Source of the DNA: Istiophorus platypterus
Taxonomy: Eukaryota; Chordata; Actinopteri; Istiophoriformes; Istiophoridae
Reading direction: 5' to 3'
DNA length: 64,000 nucleotides
Assembly: GCA_016859345.1 (NCBI GenBank)
Contig: CM029122.1
Location: forward strand, 8,014,575-8,078,574
Within the stretch, counting starts at the first letter, position 1; each line of letters starts with the position of its first letter. Below the pieces are notes generated by a model. It saw only the letters and a program-made list of their open reading frames with translations. It searched no databases and was not told where the DNA came from. This document shows positions 41,776 through 53,960 of this stretch, one piece after another. A program made the position numbers and the translations under genes.

Positions 41776-43083
41776 GCATGTGTGTAACTGTGTTTGACTG
41801 CACTTCGTGCTCTTTGGGTGATATGTGCTTCCTCCTCTGACACACAGCCACAGTGAACGGCTGCTTGATTAATTCTGATCCACTTAATTAGAAAGCTGAC
41901 GATTTCCCACATGAATACTGATAACATGGGAAACTGCTGTCATTGACTGTTATTGACTGATGGATTCATTAAGACGGAGGAACATGATTGTTGATCTGAA
42001 ACTTTCTTGCCTGAAATTAAAATAAAAAAAGGAAAAATTCGAAGAAAAAGAAAAAGCAACGGAACAGTGCAAGCCTCTTGTTGCTAGATCTGCTGGTTTT
42101 AGGCAGATTCATCTCTACTTGACACACACATATAGATGCCAAGTCTCAACAGTGTAAAGCTATGATATAAACTGACATTAATATGGTAAAGAAATACAGA
42201 CTTCTTAGAAGGAGGCCTGATACTTTTTCACCCACGTGAAAACTCATTAGCCAAATCTGTGTGAGCATGGAAGTTAAGTGTCAAATCTAAAGGTGTGTGT
42301 GTATGTGTGTGTATGTGTGTGCTAAATTTGGAGCAGAGCTAAAGCAACAAACATGCTGTGTGCGTGTGTTTAAGTGTGACCACATGCACTTGCTTGCACA
42401 AAGAATATTCTTCTGTTAGAGCAACGCATTGTATATGTATGTGTGTGTTCTTGTGTGAGCATCAGCAGGAAGTTTTGACAGCTGCAAGTGTGCAGGTGTA
42501 ACTTCTTTCACTTACCACTTGCAGAGAGATGCTTTCATGGCTGATGAGAGAAAAATGCTCCTATATTCTGCAGTGTACTGTAAATTCGACAGAAACATGC
42601 AGAGACGCAAATCTGCATGATTGCACTGCTGACAAAGCCAGGCAGTGCAACTCCTGCTTACTTTTATGTATGTTTGTCAAAACAGCCAAACACATTTGCA
42701 TCTTTTTTGTGCTTATCAACATGTTTCCATCATGTTCGGTACACATGTGGACCTTTTCTGTGATGTGAAGTAAGATATCGTCTTAAGAGGGCCTGAAATC
42801 GAGGCAGAGTGAGAGGAGGATGGACAGGCCAATAGTGAGAGTATGCGAGGAATGCGCGTTAGGAGGTGTGAGGGCTGTGGATGGATGTGTTGGGAGTGTA
42901 GGGGGCCAGAGGGCACTCCCCCCACCCCCTGCGGAGATCTCAGTGATAGTATGGACCCCCTGATCTCCAGCCCCATCAAAAATCTCTACATGTCCAGCTC
43001 CTGCTGATTACCGGCGACTCCGCTAAACAATGCCTTAATTCTCCATGCTCACTCTCTCTTTCTCTTGGCGTCTGTCTCTGTTT

Positions 43084-43105
43084 CTCTCTCTCTCTCTCTC
43101 TCTCT
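43084..43105. repeat. (CT)n microsatellite
   Basis: A short CT repeat of about 22 bp. Confidence 0.85.
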
Positions 43106-45214
43106 TGCACATGGCCATTTTTGCTCTCTGTGTCATAAATGCACGCCAAGCATGGATCAGTAGAAACTTAGTGACAGCTCTGTCAGGGGCTGGCGACATG
43201 TTTTTCCCTTCCTTCCACACAAGGTATATGTGGAAGGTTTGGGTCCAGCCTGGTCTCTGAGACTCAAACAGGATTAACTAGTGGAGAGAGTGGATGTGTG
43301 ACAGGTCTGCTAAAATCAGTTGCCAAAGTTGGACGAGGTAGATTTAGTGGATCACAATAATTCATCTTTTCTAATTTTAACGTCTGTCTGCTTCACTATA
43401 GGGGCACAAATGCATACATACTCCCTAAGTGAATTGGTTGCAGGCTTCTTGTCTCCTACACACATCTCACACAAATCAACTTAGCCAATATTGAAAAGAC
43501 CTGATTATGCATAATTCTGATATATTGCTTTGGTTCATTAGGAAAAAACACAGAAACCAGAAATATGATCTATTTTTGTGTTGCTCCCTTTGCCATTTTG
43601 GTAGCTCCCACTCACATCTACAAAACCCATTAAACATGAACCTTGTACATAAACACACACACCTGCGTGGATAGAGACAGACATGCACACAATTTGCATA
43701 TAAAAAAAATAAACAACATGCAGAAACTTCAGGGAGGTCAGGTTTGGAATCGGGTTCCTGCTTTATAAGTTTTTATTCGGCATATTTAGATCATGTATCA
43801 GTCTGAAGGAAGACAAAAACTGGAGACAAACTATTATCACAAGAGGCAAGCTATATCGTTCTCATCCGAGAGAGGTCGTTTGCGTTGCTCGACATTCACT
43901 GTGCTTCCCACAACCCAAGAGTTTGCGGCCCAACCTCCTTTGAAGTCAGCTAGAATTACTTATGACACAATAAGCTGCAACAATGAAGCAACAAAAGAGA
44001 CAGGAATTTAAAGGGCATTCCTCTTTACCAAACTCCTTCCAAAACAACGACACAAATTCTCAAGTAGACACGGATTTTGACGTGTTTTACTGTAGCTGCG
44101 TTCGAGGCAAAGATCCAAAAGTGCTTGCAGGTGGCAGATTTGCCATCATTGAAATGTCAATCCGGTTTGGAAACTGAAAGTATATGATAGTGTTTTTTAA
44201 TATGCTCTCCAATGATTAACATCTCAGTGTAATCCAGGCTTGGCAGAGGGACTTAACCAGAGCTTCCACACTGGCCCTGAGCCAGACTGGCGCTGTGACT
44301 TGTCTTCCCACAGACAGAGGGATGAGCCTGGGACAGGATGGGAGATGTGGGGGCCTGGATGGACTAGCTGCAGACACAATACTGGCACTGTGACAACAGA
44401 CACCGATCAAGACTAATCTCAGACTCCCAAATACAACACGCACACATGCATACAAATACGTACTCCATTTTTATGGACTCCACATTCATGTACTCTACAT
44501 TTATTGCATGCTTTACACAAAAAGAAAAGTTTTTTCTAAAGTACTCTTCACCACCCCAAAACATTAACACATGTATTATGGCATCATGTAGCATGGTGTG
44601 CAAGCTATAATAATTAAGCATTAGACATGCAAGAGGTTTGATTTTGAATATTATAAAGAGATTTTAAGAATAAAACTTGAATAGGTTATTTATGCAAATC
44701 ACTGGATGTTCAGGAAGTATGTGTAAGAGCAATTTGAACCCTAATATTGAACATCTTTGAAGGAATCATTACCAAAAGTCCACCATGTTAAAGCTGTTAG
44801 AAAATCAGTCGCAGTCAAGTTTCCCCCTCAGTGATACTGGAACCCACTGTCATCAGACTGTGCCCTTTACTTGGCAATTATTGCCATAATCAAACAGGCT
44901 TATGTATATTTTACCAAAATCTTGTCAGTGTAGATTCCCAGGTTCCTTGTATCTATATTTGACCGGTTGGTTATGAGAACGAGGGAGACATTTGGACATA
45001 AAACACTGTTAATAGTCAGAGCATCATTAAGGGATCTTTCCTCATAACTGGCTTCACGGGGGGCAGAGGAATGATCAAGAATAATGTGCGGTGCTTTGTA
45101 GCCACCCAGGTCACAGCCTGCATACAAATCCGCAATAAGGAGGAGAGGCAGGGAAGGAGGGAAGGCTGGGGACCAGGCGGGGGGGGTCTCAAACAGTGGG
45201 TGGGTTTGAGAGTG

Positions 45215-45215
<1 letters not shown>

Positions 45216-45261
<46 letters not shown>
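45216..45261. repeat. (GA)n microsatellite
   Basis: About 44 bp of GA repeat inside a wider purine-rich stretch that also contains a G8 run just upstream (45179-45186). Confidence 0.92.
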
Positions 45262-45267
<6 letters not shown>

Positions 45268-45954
45268 GTGAGGATAACTGATCTCAATAAGGCGGGTCAT
45301 TTCTGTGTAGCAAGTTCAGAGATTCTGTGGGTCCTTGTCGGGAAGAGGTGGAGGGAGGTAAAGGGGAGGGGAGGCTATTTGGGAGAGTTGGGGGAGAGGT
45401 AACAGGATAGAGAGGGGGAGTCTTGTGCAGGCTGAGGCCCAAAGCTGTATTCAGTGGGGGTAGGCTGCTCCAGCTCCAACACTACTACAAAGCTGGACTC
45501 CTAGGGTTCATGAATAAGGCGAGGAAATGATCAGAAAAAAAGGGAAAAGAACCCTGAGAGATGTTTAGACAGATGGCCCACTTAAAACGATGCAAGGACA
45601 CAGAGAGAGAAAAGTGGTTTTAATGAAACTTCAGATTCGGCAAATAATTGATCTTTATTTCCCCCCTCAAAATCCCAGCAGAAAGGTGAGAGTAAATTTG
45701 ATGTGTTACAAGTGCCTTTCCAACAGACATTAAAAGATACTGGTCGCTTTAAATCCTTTAGATTGAATTAAATTGACATCATGAGACAGGGCTGGAAGAG
45801 AGGGAGTGGGAATGGAAAAAAGAGAGAGGCAGGGAATCAAATGGAAGACGTTCAGAAAAGAGCTGTGGCGCCAAAGAAAATAGATAGCAGGGGACTTCTC
45901 TCCTCCTCCAGTCGTTCTTAAAGGGCCACTGAGAGCCTTTGAGGAAGAACATGC

Positions 45955-46150
45955 TAGTCAGTATTTTTAGAAATTTCATTTGATGGGATTCTGGCAAACA
46001 TTTCTGCTCTGGGCCTTAGATGTAATATCAAATGTTACTTGCAAGGGACAAGATGATGTTTTATGAATTTAGCGAGCATGAATTATTAATGGCCAAACTG
46101 CTATGAAATATCTAAAATGTGCAACTAATTATTTGATGCAGAAGACAGAA
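45955..46150. promoter_or_regulatory. Candidate cis-regulatory block (unverified)
   Basis: Nearly 200 bp of non-repetitive, mixed-composition DNA. It has GCATGAATTATTAATGGCC, CAACTAATTATTTGATGC and ATATCAAATGTTAC cores (homeodomain and TALE-like). There is no frame and no transposon similarity. The texture is that of a vertebrate conserved noncoding element; conservation was not tested. Confidence 0.3.
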
Positions 46151-46613
46151 AAAAAAGGTATCGCTTTTGTGATTCCATCAAATTAATGCTGATTATTTGA
46201 CCATATCAAACCTTCACACTTGAGTTCCCTCATAAGGGGAAAAAAGCCAGAGGAGATTTCAAAGGTTCTCAGTCGCATAGCAGAGGCTTATTGAAGGCTT
46301 TGAATAGAGGAGCAAATAAGGTATGAAGTGTAGGGTGCAGACACAGACGTAGTATGCACAGAAAAAATAGCATAAAGAAAACTACCAAGGCTACAGTTTA
46401 GGCAGAAGGGACGGAGTGCCTCCTGGGGTGAGCTTCACCATATTAATGCTGCACAGTGTAGGTACGCTGCCAACCCACTACCTATCCTTTATAATCATAA
46501 TCCATTTCCACTGCTATTGTCCTCCATGGAAAAGGCTCACTCCATGAGATCACCAAATGAGTGAGAGAGAAAGAAGAAGAAAGAGCAATAACAGTGTGGA
46601 AATACTATGAATG

Positions 46614-46660
46614 TGTGTGTGCATGTGTGTGTGTGTGTGTGTGTGTGCGTGTGTGTTTGG
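46614..46660. repeat. (GT)n microsatellite
   Basis: About 45 bp of GT repeat with CA/CG interruptions, followed by a G-rich tract (GGGGGTGGGGGGG). Confidence 0.9.
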
Positions 46661-46979
46661 AAGGGGGTGGGGGGGCTCTCACCAACTGAATGCCTATTAG
46701 AAAGTCCCCCTGAAACCAACCTGCCTATCCCACCCACAGTCTCCCCTTGGCCTCACCCAAACCTGCCGAGGCCTAATCATACGCTTGGATTTCTTTCAGA
46801 TGACATGACCATAGCATTGCGGCAGTAGCAGTTAACCACTCCGCTTCTAGAACACGGAATTAGATTTAGGATGGCGATGAAACCCAAAACAGCTTGATTC
46901 GGGGCCTGCGTTCCAGTCTTAACTCAACATTTTAGCTGTGTTTATTAACCCCTCTAACGCAGCCCTCTGAGGTCTGTTT

Positions 46980-47001
46980 GCGTGCGTGTGTGTGTGTGTG
47001 T

Positions 47002-47062
<61 letters not shown>

Positions 47063-47077
47063 TGTGTGTGTGTGCAT
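46980..47077. repeat. Long (GT)n microsatellite
   Basis: About 95 bp of GT repeat with single GGGT and TCTG interruptions. Confidence 0.95.
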
Positions 47078-48858
47078 GTTTTGCCCAAAGGCCCGTCTGC
47101 CCTGCTCAGGGTCTCATTACTGAGTGAGTGAGCGATAGCTGTTCTGCTTGGTCGACGAAGGGAGCAAAGAGGTATGCCTCAGAAAATGGGTTTTCTGGAT
47201 TTTGATTAATCAGATTTTGTGTTTCTCGGTCAGAAAAATCAAATCAAAAAGTAGAGGATGGACTTTAAACATTTAGAATGTTTGGAATCACCTGGATACT
47301 GTTTAACCTGGGTGTAAAAAGGTTGAAAAGGTTGAACACAATGAGTACAAAAATATTTTATTGCTTTCCGTTGTTGTTTTCTTTGCACATCTGCATTTTC
47401 CCAAAAGCAAGACAAAGGCAAGAAAAAGAAGAAACAGAGGGCAAAGTAGAAACGGCCCCTTATGAATGCTATCGAGAAGCCATTGTGTGTGTTTGTTTGT
47501 GCGCTGGTGTGTACTTTCTCATCCATATAGGAGGGGACAGTGCTCACTTAGACCCAAACACAGTGACCTTTCTAAGTGTCCTGCGATTATGATAGCCTGC
47601 CATTACTGCAAACACTCCAAGTGAACACACTGTACAGCCGACACACACAGACACACACCACTGTGGCCTCAACAGCTCACCGGCATTGATTTTCACTTAA
47701 GTCTTACAGGTCCAGCATACACCTCTAACCCCCTACCATCCACAATATTTACCTAGTTGTCAACAGGGGATACCCTATTGTCAGGGTGGTGTGATGACAG
47801 ATAGGTGTACAATGTGACTGAGAGGCCTCTCCTTTGACATCTGTGCTGGTTCTATTCAACCAGGCACCACGGGGGAGCTGCATACGAGATGCCCTCTACA
47901 TTTATGTGTTCCTGCTCTGTCTCCATCCACCTGCCTGTCTAACTGCTCCATTTCACCTGTTCTCGCTTCCCCCCACCTATTGCCAGCCTTTTTCTCTATA
48001 ATGTTGGGTGGCTTGTACTTTAGCAATAATAGCTGTCTTTCAAAATAGACTGTAGTCTCTTTAGATGCGCCTCTTTGTTAGTAACTGTAACCTCAGCAGC
48101 TACAAACTAAATCATCGCTGAAAAGCAAATAGGAATAGGATCAACCCATGCAGAGGAAAAACAAACTGTGATTCTCGTGAAGACTTGTCTAAAAACATGT
48201 CTCTCTACGGGGGGTTGGTCCTCTCAGAGCCACATCTTTTTAAAGTGATTTCTTACAACAATACGTCAGTTCACTTTTCGCTTGTTCTTTAATATCTTTC
48301 ACTTGTAATCTTTTCACTCAGTCCTGGTTTTGACTAAAGAGTGTCTGTGAAAAAGATAGAAACTGTTCATGTCACAAACTAAAATTTGGGCGTTTTTAAT
48401 TCAGGTACCATTTTTGTGTTAATTTCATTTTGTGTTGTAAGTTCCCATTATTGTGTCTCAGCATTAACTAAACCTGCAAATATATATGCAGATTTAGTCA
48501 ATGAGTGAAAAGAGGAGGAAATTATGTATGTAAAAGGTCTATAAAAGCTGAGGGAGAAGTAGATAATTAAACATTTTACCAAAATTACATATCCAAGGTA
48601 ATGTCAGCCATTTTAAGAGGCCCAAGCCACCCCAGTAGGCTCCCAAGTGACGGATGGTGTTGGAAAATAGATGGAGGTCTGAGGCCCGTTGCTTTCCAGG
48701 TGGTTACCAAGGAAAAGCCCAAACCTTGTGCAGGAATTCAGGGGGTCAGAGGTCAACCTGCAGGGGACAGGTAAGGTGACAGGGCACCCGGCTTCAAATA
48801 TCATGCTGGCACGTACTATAATCCACAACCACACTACATGCGACTGGACAGGCGTCAC

Positions 48859-48906
48859 ACAAACACACACACACACAGACACACACACACACACACACAC
48901 ACACAC
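48859..48906. repeat. (CA)n microsatellite
   Basis: About 46 bp of CA repeat with one GA interruption. Confidence 0.93.
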
Positions 48907-49201
48907 TTTTTGAGCAGCAGGGTGCTGTCTCAGACTGGTGGATTCTTCCGATCATAAAGTCAATCACTGCAAAACAAAGAAGAGAGATATTTTAATCCCT
49001 TCTTCCATCTACTCCTTCATCTTCTTGTGCAGGACAAGTCTCGCCCTCAGTATTGTGGCAGGTGATATTCAGTGTTAGAGCAACCATTTTATCTGAATAT
49101 TCATAGATGGCACATTTCCAAGTCCAGTGGTGAAGGAGAAACACGGGCTACAGAGCAGATTAAAAGTGGGAGTCAAAATCCTGGGGAGGAAAGGTGGAGG
49201 A

Positions 49202-49296
49202 GTGTGTGTGTGTGGGTTAGTGTGTGCGCGCGTGCGTGCGTGTGTGTGGGTGTGTGTGTATGTATGTATGTATGTGTGTGTGTGTGTGTGTGTGCG
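49202..49296. repeat. (GT)n/(GTAT)n compound microsatellite
   Basis: GT repeats with CG-rich interruptions (GTGCGCGCGTGCG) surround a short GTAT tract. The CG-containing part is strictly alternating purine-pyrimidine. Confidence 0.92.
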
Positions 49297-49890
49297 TTTT
49301 AATGCATGGTCAGAAGCAGGCATCATTGATTTCAACACTAAGTGAAGGACAAGGAGTGCAGCGCTCGATTCCAAATCAATGACACAGTCCAAAATGTCTG
49401 CCTTGCCGAGTGCAAGGTTCTCCGATTAGTGTGCAAAATGCCGAGTGGCACGAATTTTGTCGGACACACATGTGACGAAACTGCCAGGCGTGCACGGGGA
49501 GGGAGACAATCAGTCAGACGGACACCCAAACCGAAACAGACAGCCCCATCCCCTTTGACGTATATAATGTTTGTTTTCCTTCCCATCATTTTAAAAGGGA
49601 AAAAAAGAAGAAGCTTGCCTATGAAATCGCATGGCATATGCAAAGGAGCCCCACTTACGGGGATCCTATAGAGACCAAAGCAGTGGGTGTGATGGACTAA
49701 TTAAGTAGGGCCTGTGTACTCAGACATCAATAGGTTCCATTAGACTGCACATAGCCTCTATAATAGCACATCCATGCCCAATCATAGTGGGAATACTGCT
49801 GATTACACACCTGCACACATACGGACATTTTAAAACATGCAACTCTAATATAATCCAGCTGTAAAAATTGTATTTTAAAACTAAGGTAAG

Positions 49891-49925
49891 ATAAGAAAGA
49901 ACTTTATTAATCCCAAAGGAAAGGT
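49891..49925 (+). mobile_element. Possible LINE 3'-end fragment
   Basis: AAGAACTTTATTAATCCCAAAGGAAA (in parts: ACTTTATTAATCCC, AAAGGAAA) resembles the conserved 3' tail of a fish non-LTR element, preceded by AAGATAAG-type short repeats. Too short for a family call. Confidence 0.3.
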
Positions 49926-50959
49926 CTTGTGTTATCAACATGCTCAATGTATCAGAAACACTGAGTAGAGAAAGACCTATGCAAGCTGTATACAATTGTA
50001 TACAAGAATTAAAGAAAACGTTTTCTTACTTTTTCACGTCATTTGCACTTGACATTGAAGTAGCTTTCCCTGCTTTTAAACTTATTTGAATCAATAAAAT
50101 TGCAAAAAAAAACAAATAAATAAAAAATAGGAAACTGAAAAGAAATATGTAAATCAATTTACTCTCTTGACTGGTTAAAGAGTTGGAAAAGGAGATGCAC
50201 AAAGAGAAAGAAAAGGGAAACCTCTGAGTGTTGTCCAAGTGGAGGTGCAAGGCAGAAATTAAAATGTTTCATATCGAGCAATACAAAATGAATTGGGCGA
50301 GGCTAGAGGAGAGAAAAGAAAAATCAATGGATCTCCGGCTGTGGTGAAAGGGACGGCATCACGAATGGGATTTGCCAGTGGGGCACAGCAGCTGCCAAAT
50401 AACCTAGAGCTAAAGAATTACAATAATACTGATGAAGTGTGTGAGGGCTTTTAGAGGCATTGCTGGAAAATTGCTCTGATGGAGGCATAACAATGCTGTC
50501 TAATTCGACTGCCCTCTCTACTGCTCTGAAAAGGCACAACAACAAATGTAAGACTACGTTCTTCAACTGCTAAAGCCCATTGCAGAGAAGGAAAGATACA
50601 GAGTGGGACAGAGGTGTTTTTTTTCTGTTATCCCTCTGTGTAATCTACTGATAGATGTTTTTTTAAATCATAATTTGTTTGCAGCAAACCCCTCACCAAT
50701 ATATAACTCCACTGGTGATCATCACCTGTCAAGAAAAGTACTCGCTCTCCATGCCGCCACTGTGTTTATTATGCCAGCTGTATATGTGTTGATGAAAAAG
50801 GAAGAGAGAAAGCAAGTGAAAGGCGGAGAAAAAAATAATAAGCTACACTTCCTCCATTACAATTTGACCATGTAGCTGTAAGGAAAAAAAAAAAAGCAAC
50901 AGAGCAAGGAGGGAGAGATAAGATGGGGTGAATAAAAAGATGAGAGGAACAAGCTCCCA

Positions 50960-51175
50960 TCATCTATTTTTATGCTGCGTTTAATTTACATTTTCCTTTT
51001 GCTGCCGATAAAAGCGGACAGGGAACACAAGGACGATGACACCCAGAGAGCTCCCCGGGTCAGAGGGCAGCAGTTAACCTGTCAGAAGCAGAGTACTGAT
51101 TAGAATAAATCTACACACTCACTAGAGGTCAGCTATGGCCTTTGCTTCTAATCTGATCCACCAGTCTCTCATAAC
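50960..51175. promoter_or_regulatory. Candidate cis-regulatory block (unverified)
   Basis: Non-repetitive stretch with GCGTTTAATTTACA, GATAAAAGCGG, CAGTTAACCTGTCAG and CTGATTAGAATAAA cores. It has no frame and no transposon features. Regulatory role inferred from motif texture only. Confidence 0.23.
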
Positions 51176-53339
51176 TGTGTGTGTACATCCACCAACTACG
51201 CATAGTGAGTCTGTGTGTTCGTGTGTGTGTGCGCACACATGCACGCCTGCGTTTAGGACCATAAATAAATCTGAATGAAAGCATGAATGTACATTAGTGT
51301 GATCTTGTGTTGTGTGTATGTGTACATGTCTGCTTTTTTGCACGCGAATTTGCTTTTGTTTTTTCATACTAATACATTTTGTTATATTTCCAACTGATTT
51401 AAACAGGTGAATATGGGAACACAACAACTAACTGACGTTTTTACTCTTTAAAGCTGAAAAGTTTACGATTATAGACTCATCTAGTGTTTTTTTTAATTTA
51501 TGATTTTCGCGATCTTGATCATTGTAACATATTCTGCATAGTTTTGGCAAAGTTGGTATCAACTTATTAGCCAACGTCTTTCATCAGATACAGAAGTTCA
51601 AGTTTTAGTGTATAATTATACTGCACAGTGTTTATTATTTTTTATCTTTTATGATGATTTTTTTCAGGGGTTCCACAACATTTATTTTAAAATTGTTTGC
51701 ATTGTACTGCATGTGTGCTGACCAATGACATTGTTCGGTTTTACCCCATTCTATCGGTTTACTTTAAAACAAACAAACGAAAAATCCTGACAAATGTGAA
51801 TGATATTACTCTATTTCAGCTAGGGTAGCAATAGTTTTAATAACAGTTTAGTAATAAGTCTACCAGCACCTATTTATCCTAAGTCCTTACCACTTCCAGA
51901 AACTGACAACTACAAAAATGTAAACCACTAGTCTGTTGTCCACATCTCCTCTTTAATGTGAGTAGAAGGGGAGGGCCTGCTCTGTGGGAGGGAAATCTAA
52001 CGCACATAAACACTAGACTTCATCTCTGGGGCTCAGAGGGCAAGACCCTGCGGCCCTCTTACAGAGGATGAAAGAGCTATCCCTGAATAAAAGAGTACGG
52101 CTGCCAGTGTACACATACACGCACACTACCAGATGCGTGCACAGACACAGAATACCTCATATGAAGAGCTGGAGGCTATCACAGTGTGAGCTACCACGTG
52201 GGATGTTTCTGGGCCCACACCGATGGAGGGTGCAAAGCTGCTTCTCGATGTGTAAGGTGAAGTGAGGTTACCCACTGGAGAACGGAGAGGCCGTACATTC
52301 ACAATTAATCTGCATCAACCAATTTTAATGAAGATTTTTGCTCTACTTTTTCTTTAGTTTTCCCCCTTTTTTTAATGGTGAAAACAGAGAGATGCAGTTT
52401 TCCATTTAAATTTTTAGAAATTTGGAGATTAAGTGCAACAACCCGAATAAGCTTCCTTTCTTTAAATGCCACCGTTGCAAGCAAAAAATGCTAATGAGTA
52501 CAAGGGTCATCCACTGCATTCAGACAATACATGGAACAAATATTCCTATCTGCCATGAATTTTCATTTGTCGGAGACTACTAATAAGGAATCTTCACAAA
52601 TTTGCATGTCATCTGTTTGCAGACACTATATGCTGATGGTCTTGCTATCAATATGCCTCCAGTCTCCATATTTCCAAAAATGAGCCACAAGCTTTTTTAA
52701 ATTTTCATAACCTGCTTTATGAATTTGTAAAGATTATAGATACTTCAACACTGCTAGACACAACTTTAGAACAGTGTCTGTTGAGCTCATTAGCCTGAGA
52801 CTGCAACAAAATCATCCAAGCCAGTTATTTGAAGATGAAATCTTCACCTCCCACAACTATAAAATCTCTCCTATCAAACCAGTCATTGAATATGTTACAA
52901 TCATAACTGGAGTGCAGAGAACCAAACAATGAAGCTGTCATGGACCATTTCTGCTGGTTTCCTGAAGGAAGCGACATGTGGTGGTGTTGTAGACAAGCCA
53001 AACACATACTTGCACAGGTGGCTGTCACAAACACCCTTGTGAATGGGTGCTGTTGACCATGTTACTGTATATTGTCTACTGTCTTGACTTTGCTCTCTGA
53101 CAGAGAGTTGTAGCTGCAGTCAGGCTGAATTCATTTTGGCTGCAATGAATATCAATGAAGACAAATTTCTACAGCTGGAAAAAAGAATGAAATGTCAAAA
53201 AAAACTTTATAAGTCCCTTTTGCAGTGTAATCCACCCCTCCATTGTCCAGCAGTTACTTCAAAATATTCAAAAACCCATTAAGAAATATTGATATTCTGG
53301 CAACTCAGGGGGAGAAAATAGATGTTGGCTGACCCTCTT

Positions 53340-53830
53340 CCTCTATACCCTGTATACGTTGCCTAATTTCTGCAAACTTATTTAACAGAGCTCATCTTCC
53401 AGTCATAATCTTTGATCACAAGACGCAATGTCTGCTGTCTGTCCCTGGCACATAGACAGAGATGGTGAGGAAAGTTTTCATGTTTTCTGCTCCAGCCACT
53501 TGGAATGGTTTGCACAGGGAAGCCTATTAAAGAACTTTGTATCCCAGACTGAATTCAAGGGTATTAGAAAATCTATGGTAAATGATTTCTTTATGTCTTT
53601 GTTTTTAGCTTAATTTAACTTTCTTGATATTGGTAATTGTTTTTTAACCTTCTTTGTTCTTAGCTTATTTGAGCCATTATACATTGTTACTTGGATTGCA
53701 GTATGGTTTATTTGTGTGCATGATATTGTATTGTTCCTTCTTCTATGCTGCTCTCCTGGCCAGGTCTTCATTGAAAAGAGGTAACCTCAGTGGGATTTAT
53801 AAAATATAGTATATAAAATATACTGCTTTT
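53340..53830 (+). mobile_element. 3' end of an L2-type LINE retrotransposon
   Basis: Two independent landmarks agree. At about 53455-53580 the + frame reads RDGEESFHVFCSSHLEW followed by a short FKGIRKS. This matches in order the RxGxxSFxVxAPxLWN...FKxxLK ending of fish L2-like LINE proteins, in degraded form. At 53755-53800 the sequence CTGGCCAGGTCTTCATTG...AACCTCAGTGGGATTTA is the characteristic 3' UTR end of these elements. The copy is 5'-truncated or badly decayed upstream. A possible YADD relic at 52610 suggests it may start earlier. It is not functional. Confidence 0.6.
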
Positions 53831-53960
53831 GTGTTTTTGCTATTGTCATCTTTGAAGCTGGGGGAATAACACTAACTTTAGCATTAACAATAACCTTAAA
53901 TCTCAAGGACGAGGCTTTAAGACAAGCCTTGAATGTAAAAACTCAAATTTGATTATAGCA

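Larger units (their letters stand above)
41309..46979. other. Noncoding block, no gene recognised
   Basis: Unique AT-rich DNA. Microsatellites at 41712-41775, 43084-43104, 45216-45261 and 46614-46660 are listed separately. Degenerate GT repeats also lie at 42294-42322. Open frames of 60-90 codons on both strands show no domains. 45955-46150 has regulatory-like texture and is listed separately. Confidence 0.55.
47078..53339. other. Noncoding block, no gene recognised
   Basis: Unique DNA with CA/GT repeats at 48859-48906 and 49202-49296 and a possible LINE tail at 49891-49925. The 109-codon + frame at 49342-49671 shows no recognisable domain. 50960-51175 is listed as possible regulatory DNA. 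At about 52610 the + strand reads HLFADT, which resembles a damaged reverse-transcriptase YADD box and could be an upstream remnant of the LINE that ends at about 53830. Confidence 0.5.

Noticed and set aside
49342..49671. 109-codon + strand frame with several Cys
   Set aside because: Cys spacing does not match a domain I know. No supporting splice or promoter signals.
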